From: Papio anubis
Lineage: Eukaryota; Chordata; Mammalia; Primates; Cercopithecidae
Reading direction: 5' to 3'
Assembly: GCF_008728515.1 (NCBI RefSeq)
Contig: NC_044984.1
Location: 126,103,349 to 126,167,348 of the forward strand
DNA length: 64,000 nucleotides
The notes beneath the pieces are model-generated. The model was given only the letters and a program-made list of their open reading frames with translations, ran no database searches and was not told the DNA's origin. Each line of letters starts with the position of its first letter. Within the stretch, counting starts at the first letter, position 1. The translations under genes were made by a program, and so were the position numbers. Of the stretch, positions 58,446-64,000 are shown piece after piece.

Positions 58446-58577
58446 CTTTGATCATTCTTGGCACGAACACTGGTCTCGAACTTCAGGCCGTTCCTGGCGA
58501 CATACTCGGCTAGCTTGTCAATCACAGGCTGGACGTCGGGGGGCGGGGGGATGATAGCGGCCACGGGGGCAAGTGCA
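58446..58577 (-). CDS. SFSWAP: SFSWAP exon B: first half of SURP2 domain
   Basis: The 132-bp exon has acceptor 'tcccacag|TGCACTTG' and donor CAAAG|GTCAGA. The donor is weak, with C at +3 where a purine is usual. It encodes residues 80-124: a Pro-rich lead (IIPPPPDVQPVIDKLAEYV) followed by the first helices of the SURP module (ARNGLKFETSVRAKNDQR). SURP domains are small helical modules found in splicing factors such as SF3A1 and SFSWAP. The pattern of a helix ending in the ARNG turn, then F-E and KNDQRFEFL, is characteristic. The domain continues in the next exon, so the intron splits SURP2 inside the conserved R-F-E-F-L stretch. The weak donor next to inverted Alus makes this junction a candidate for regulated retention (inference). 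Confidence 0.96.
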
Positions 58578-59573
58578 CTGTGGGAGAAGAGTCTGTGAGG
58601 CCCCTGGGCCTCAGGGGCTCGCCAAGCTCAGTCCTGGCTGCTCGGAGGTCCTCACCGCCTCAGATGTCCAGAGAGACATGTGAGTTACAGTATATAGTGG
58701 AGGCTCTTGTTGAAGGTGATGCATACGACAGAAACTAAAGTCAACTAGACAGGATTATTGTCGAGTGAAAATGGGGATTTTAGTGATAAAAGGTGCATTT
58801 TTCCTAGTAATTAACATTTCTCCCCAATCACAAGCTAATTCTTAAAAATAACCAAGAGTAAGTTTTTGTTGTTGTTGCTGTTATATTAAAAAAAAAGTCA
58901 GCAAGCATGATTCAGCTTTCTTCATTTCCTGTTTGACTTGCTCAGCATGACCAGAAAGAGTCATTTTTACAGAAACTCCCGTGTTTTATTACATTTCCCA
59001 AGAGCCTCCTTTCAAGGCCGGGCATTCCAGGCCCTCTGGTAAAGCACCTGTCTCCTCCTCGTCCCACGAACACGGGGGGCCCTTGCTGTTGGGGAAGCTA
59101 GGGCTCTGCCGATGGCTTCACAGGTTAACTAAAGTAGCTGCCAGGCCCCCGCAATGGCCAACAGCTTCGGAGAGACTCATGAAGCACCCCAACATCACCT
59201 TCCTCAACTTTATGAACCTGCATGTTTTGCAAACAACTGCAGTTTCACTGCATACTGATTTTGCCTAGCACAGCTCAACTGAGACTCTGACACAAAGCGC
59301 AAGAACAGATGCTGGAGATCTGGGGCCAGCGTGCAACGTGAAATGAACTCAACTTTATAAGAGGTTTAACTTCAACGCTAAAAAGTTTGTGCTACGACCA
59401 TTTCTGTTTTCCTGTCAACTTTGTAACTTGGGGATTTGGAATAATAACTACTCAGATAATGGGGACCCCTATATGTGATCCAGATTACAAGCCCCCCATG
59501 GAGACACAGACGGCTCCAGTGACTGCAGTGCTAAGTGACCCACACAGCAGGCACCGGTGGACCCTGCGCCTAC
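58578..59573 (-). other. SFSWAP: SFSWAP intron A-B (996 bp)
   Basis: Short intron with a good polypyrimidine tract before the 'cccacag' acceptor. I see no Alu or other recognisable interspersed repeat, which is unusual for this window. Confidence 0.8.
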
Positions 59574-59814
59574 CTTGTGGTGGTGGTTGTGGAGGTGGCC
59601 CCGCTGCTTGTCTCCGCCGTGGTTGGGGGCGGCGGTGGCGTGGTCCCGGGAGGCGGTGGGGCGGTGGTCGTCACTCCGGGGGAGTTAGACACGGTCACAC
59701 CAGCAGGAAGGGTGCTGTAGTAAGTGGCCACGTCGATTCCGGGAGGGGGCGGCGCCAGGCAGTAAGTGCCATCCGGTAGCATGTAGTAGCTGTAATACAT
59801 GGCTGCCACGGTCG
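59574..59814 (-). CDS. SFSWAP: SFSWAP exon A: Tyr/Pro/Thr-rich linker before SURP2
   Basis: The 241-bp exon follows a 'ctccacag' acceptor and ends at ACAAG|GTAGGC. It starts with the last two bases of a Ser codon and ends two bases into the next Ser codon. It gives residues 1-79 of the visible part: AAMYYSYYMLPDGTY at about 3-17, then Pro runs (APPPPG, TTPPPPPTT) and a closing run of Thr. This is the low-complexity linker between the two SURP domains. It matches my recollection of human SFSWAP almost residue for residue, with IDVATYY here and IDVTTYY remembered for human. Tyr-rich and Pro-rich stretches suggest a disordered protein-binding segment; that is inference. The poly-Thr run is encoded by a triplet-like ACC/ACA repeat and could vary in length. 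Confidence 0.95.
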
Positions 59815-61929
59815 CTGTGGAGACACATTGCCTGGGAGTGAGCATGGCCACAGACTGGCCGTGAGTCCACAACACAGTCACAAGAGCCCGTCCCCCGGCA
59901 AGATGCAGCCTTGCTTCTGCTCACTTCCACCCATGCTGTTTTCTAGATTTTTCTGACACAAAAATGTTGTCTGTGCAATACGCAATGTAAAAGAACCAGG
60001 CAAAGCCACAACACACATCCAAAGACAGATGGAAAGTGAACAGCATGAGGATGTTCAAAGCCGCCAGACGTGAATATTCTCTAGACAAATTAATATTCTC
60101 CTTAACTTCAAAATGTGCAGGTTGGGAACAGTCTCCTCTCTTGCGGCAACCAGTCACCCCTTTGCTCACACGGTTCACGAAGGCCACCTATGCTCCTAAA
60201 TGCACATGTGAGGAAACGCCTCTGGCTAGCTGCCTGCGCTGACATCAGCTTTCATTCTCCAGGCACGCTGCTCCCTCCGTTCACACGTTAATCCGGAAAC
60301 TACCCCCTCGGTAAGGCAGGTGCTCCTGGCAACCCCGGTGTCAACCCCCGGCCCCAGCAACACAGGCTGTGCGGGAATTTATCCAGTAAATAAAAGTTCC
60401 CAGGGGCACTGAGTCTGCGTCTGGACCTTTCCATCACAGACAGTGATGTACGCCATCTTCCCCCCTAGGGCAGTGGCACGCTGTCTTAACAATTAAAAAT
60501 CCTGTACATTTATCCTTTTTGGGGCTAAATGTTCAGAACCATGAATCGCAGAAGATTCAACGATTACTTATGAAATTTAATTTCCAGTCCTGTTGTAGAT
60601 AAGCAAGTAGTTCTGACTACACACAGATTTAATTTCCTCTTTATTAGGAGATGGCAAAATTATTTTTCTAATTAAGAACTTTTATCTTCATTTTCAATTA
60701 ATTCACCTTGAAACGGTAACACTGAAAAACAGTGAAAGCTTAACCATGGTTTCCAGTAATGTATGCTACGCAGAGAAACATTTCAGAAGTACGACTTAGA
60801 CTCTCTTGACCTTTCCGTCATAGATTGGCAAGGCAGCATAATTCCTACGTACTGTAGGCATATTCTCCAGCTGCCAACGACTTATTTAAATTAATTAAAC
60901 ACGATGAACTCCTAAACCGTCGTTCTCTAGCTCCATGTTATATACCAACCACCATGACACAGAAACGGCAATACTCCAAATTTTCAAAATAAGATAAGTG
61001 GGCTCAATGTACTCCACATTATCGTCTACACAGAAATATCTGAGTACCATCTCTGAGAAAAGGCCGGGGGCAAGGATGAAACCCTTGGAGGTCAATGGGA
61101 GGAGGCTGACAGCAGGGCAGGCACCGTCTCTGAGGTCCTGTAGGGGCAGGTCCTGTCTTCACTGTCTCTGTAGCCTCTGCACTGAGCACAGAGTACGTGC
61201 TGGACCGACGACCTGACCTGATAGTCCAACACAGGCTTTCCTATCAAAATCAGGAATCCAAATATAAGCACGTGCTTCTGTAAGAGACAACGTCGTCCCT
61301 GGAAGAGGGGAGCTGCTGCTTCCATCCACTCCCTGCTGGAGCCATCAGGTTACTGTGTATGGGCCAGGGTGAAGCCAGCACTCCAGGGGAGACAGCGCAG
61401 CCCACTGTGTGCTTGGCTCTAGGGAGGGCTGGGCGGAACCGACCCCACTACTGACTGGCTACTGTCAGGTCTCAAGCCTCCCACCTCAGCAGGAAGGACG
61501 GAAACCCCATGTCCTGCCCTGGACAGTCAGTCTCATTCCTAAAAAGAAGCCCAAATATGTTTTAAACTGGGGCCACAAAGGAAGGGATCTGAATTCATAA
61601 AAACAAACAAAACAAAACAGTTTATAATTATTTCAACTAGTAGTACATATTACGCAACTCCAACCTGATACCTGCATTCTTTATGTAACTGTGTAAAGTG
61701 CAATCACCCTGGAACACAACAGAGATGAAGAAGTTATTTTCAAGGCTAAGCGCCATTTCTTTGAAAGAACCCGCAGACTTCAGACTATATGACCTTCCTG
61801 AGCATTCCATCTTGTTAAATAAAAACGAAGTGTTAAAAAAAAATAGCAGTGCTGGCAAAATGGCAGACTACTCAGAGACTCATCCACTACAAACATCAAA
61901 AACGTTGGCTAAAATATAATGAAAAATTT

Positions 61930-62210
61930 AGCCTGGGTGCAGTGGTTCACATTTATAATCCTGGCACTTTGCGAGGCTGAGGTGGGAGGATGCTTCAGGC
62001 CTGGGCAGTATTGTCAGACCCCATCTCCAAAAAATAAAATAAACTAGCTGGGTATGGTACACACCTATCGTCCCAGCTACTTGGGACGCTGTGGCAGGAG
62101 AATGGCGGGAGCCCAGGAGTTCGGGGCTGCATTGAGGTGTGATGGCACCACTGCGCTCCAGCCTGGGTGATAGAGTGAAACCCCGAGCTGAGCTCACAAA
62201 AAGAAAAAAA
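61930..62210 (+). repeat. Old Alu
   Basis: Diverged Alu with a disrupted tail. Confidence 0.85.
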
Positions 62211-63540
62211 GGCTGTCTCTAGGTGTAAAAATGAAACAAATCCCCAAATCTGAAAACACCTCCAGGGACATCCTAGCCTGGGTCCCCAACTTGCTTCAGA
62301 GGCTCCCCACAAAAACCACCCAGGCTGACCATGCTCTGGGCACACCCTTGACCCAGACCCAGGAGATTCTCATGGAGGAGAGCTGTGAAGCCCAGATACG
62401 CGCAGCCTCTGTGATACGGTCTGCTACTAGCCACTGCTGCTGTGACCTCTTCCCTGTGATTCTCTCCAAGGTTTTAATCAAATTTGAAAATCGTCCTGCT
62501 TCTCAAAAGGACTCCAAGAGAAATAAAGTATGTGCTGTTCAATGAGATGAAAACACTCATCTGTCGGCAGACGGTGGAATGTGGAACGTGGGGCGTGTCC
62601 TGTGGCACTGCCATGCTCCGAAGTGGCCCGGGAACCAGCACCGCAGGGGTGCATGAATTCCGCTACACTGCTCTTGGGCTGCCTCTCCCAGATTCCCATT
62701 TCGTAGGGTGTCAGGGATGTGAAGATCTGAGGGAGGACATCAGATCCATCCTTCCCCAGACGCTGTGGCCCTGGTGGGAGGCAGGACGGGCACAAGGCGT
62801 CTGGAACAGCCCAGGGCCAGTCTCCTGAAGGGCTTCTGCCGCTTGCCCAGCCCGCCCCTTGCCCTGGTTTCTGGTCCCCAGGTCTCTGTCCTTGGCACGG
62901 CCTCACAGGGTCTCTGCCTGCCACGAGAGGCCCCTATTCAGCTTATCTCCAGTGCCACCTCTTTTGGGAAGCCTCTGCCTCCTTGGCAGACTCAGGAGGC
63001 CTTTGCTCTGGGCTCACGTGGGACCTCACGTGGGACCCTGTACACAATGCCCTAAGGCGACTCCTGCGCCAGCCACCAGGACTGGGGTGCAGCTATGGCC
63101 CCAAGGACTCCATATCTCCAAATAGTGACCACAAAACCTCAGCAGCTCGCACAGCTCCTGGCATGAGCAGGCCCTCAGTAAGTGTTTAATGAGTCAGTTC
63201 ATGCCAGCTGGTGGCATGGCCTAGGCTGCTTCTAAAATGCCTCAGTGCTAAAATATCCCGCAGTGACCATGAAGCTGCTTGACACATGCCCCACACAGTG
63301 GCAGCACCGCACAGCTCACAGAACCCTTTAACTGGACTGAAGCCCTTTAAACTGACTAGCAACTACAGCACACAGGGATTTTGTACACAGCCCCTTGTAT
63401 GTTGTATACAGCAATTCTCATGAACACTAAACTTTAAGAATTTCTGGACTAGAACAGGGTGAGAACAGAATTAGAATCTACGAGCTGGGCTGTAGTCTAC
63501 AAACTGAAGTCTGGGCTGGCAAAAGTCACATCAGCTTTAC

Positions 63541-63641
63541 AATAACTGTGCCATCACTAGTCATAAATGGGGGCGGGCACAGCGTGCCAACAATAACTGT
63601 GCCATCACTAGTCATAAATGGGGGCGGGCACAGCGTGCCAA
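63541..63641. repeat. Perfect 51-bp tandem duplication
   Basis: AATAACTGTGCCATCACTAG through CACAGCGTGCCAA occurs twice without a mismatch in the shared 50 bp. Confidence 0.96.
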
Positions 63642-64000
63642 GGGGCTCCTGCTGTCCTCAGGCTGCCACGACATGCAGGGAATCTCCTGGGCTTATCGTG
63701 AGGCTACTTCCCAACAACCTCACCATACACTGACAACACCGTGAAATGGAAAATGCACTGAATCCACCTGTAACCTACCAAACATCATGGCACAGCCTCC
63801 CCTGCCTTAAATGTGCTCAGGGCACCTACAGTAGCTGATGGCTGGATGAAATCATCTAACACGAAGCCTATTTTATAATAAAGTTTTTAGCATCTCAAGT
63901 AATTTACTGATGCTCTACTGAATGCAAATTGCATTTGCCCCATCATCAAGTTGAACCCTCAGTAAGCTGGGACCACATATATTTTGTTAGGTTTGTTGCT

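Larger units (their letters stand above)
11430..64000 (-). other. SFSWAP: SFSWAP gene, 3' part (exons A-K and introns)
   Basis: Seen: eleven minus-strand exons with GT-AG borders join in one open frame of 587 complete codons plus a stop, named here A (59574-59814) to K (11430-11735). Split codons match at every junction. The joined protein carries the second SURP domain, an acidic linker, a Lys/Glu-rich helix and an Arg/Ser domain. Known of the family: SFSWAP, the homologue of Drosophila suppressor-of-white-apricot, is a nuclear SR-related regulator of alternative splicing. It acts on its own pre-mRNA, CD45 and fibronectin, and in human is about 951 residues. Missing: the promoter, N-terminus and first SURP domain lie beyond the right edge. 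Inferred: the gene is functional, because all exons, junctions and the stop are intact. Introns range from 321 bp to 11.6 kb. The two large intron blocks are filled with Alu, L1 and minisatellites. Confidence 0.95.
59815..64000 (-). other. SFSWAP: SFSWAP intron upstream of exon A (partial)
   Basis: No exon resembling the residues expected just upstream of exon A was found, so this stretch is read as one incomplete intron of more than 4.1 kb. It is repeat-poor for this window. I see one old Alu (61930-62210), a perfect 51-bp tandem duplication (63541-63641) and short MIR/L2-like pieces near 61165-61215 and 63140-63200. The rest is unassigned unique-looking sequence, some of it A+T-rich (60480-60990). 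Confidence 0.7.

Noticed and set aside
59815..64000. Search for the exon preceding exon A
   Set aside because: No reading frame matches the residues expected before the Tyr-rich linker, so it must be beyond the window.

Overview
This is primate nuclear DNA. It is dense in Alu elements (about 50, on both strands), carries ancient L1, L2 and MIR fragments, and holds one multi-exon gene with GT-AG introns. Several young Alus (26652-26968, 36127-36436, 57618-57913) carry an 'ATCCGGCCAC' / 'GGCGGGAACCC' pattern that I associate with the AluYR lineage of Old World monkeys. A few residues also differ from the human protein as I remember it. I therefore favour a macaque- or baboon-like monkey over human. 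Species assignment needs a database comparison.

The only protein-coding gene I can support is SFSWAP (SFRS8), the SURP-domain, RS-rich splicing regulator. It lies on the minus strand and its 5' part is beyond the right edge. Eleven exons between 59814 and about 11430 join in one uninterrupted frame. They encode 587 complete C-terminal residues: a Tyr/Pro/Thr-rich linker, the second SURP domain, an acidic linker, a Lys/Glu helix, the RS domain and a conserved C-terminal tail. The stop codon is at 11670-11672 and a poly(A) signal lies at 11448-11453. In this window the gene shows no frameshift or premature stop.

Layout, left to right. Positions 1-11.43 kb are 3' flank: Alus, an ancient L1, a G+C-rich CpG-island-like block (2.44-3.14 kb), a hierarchical minisatellite (8.98-9.19 kb), a retroposed 5S rRNA pseudogene (9.66-9.78 kb) and a GC-rich 20-bp repeat (11.02-11.11 kb). 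11.43-13.95 kb holds the last three exons. 13.96-24.55 kb is a large intron with a pyrimidine tract, an Alu-embedded hairpin and a CA-rich minisatellite inside old L1. 24.55-33.57 kb carries two RS exons and an intron with two unusual inverted repeats and a CT/CA-rich minisatellite. 33.57-45.17 kb is an intron with an ERV-like solo LTR and an 8-copy 20-bp array. 45.18-47.03 kb has two exons. 47.03-55.69 kb is an intron dominated by a ~1.35 kb, ~47-bp-unit VNTR. 55.69-59.81 kb is a compact cluster of four exons including SURP2. 59.8-64 kb is intron again.

I found no new biochemical system. The points most worth a second look are structural: a (TC)n microsatellite serving as the polypyrimidine tract of the penultimate exon, the decaying 51-kb VNTR, an 83-bp block shared between the last intron and the 3' flank, several hairpin-forming inverted repeats, and inverted Alus flanking the 94-nt SURP2 exon.
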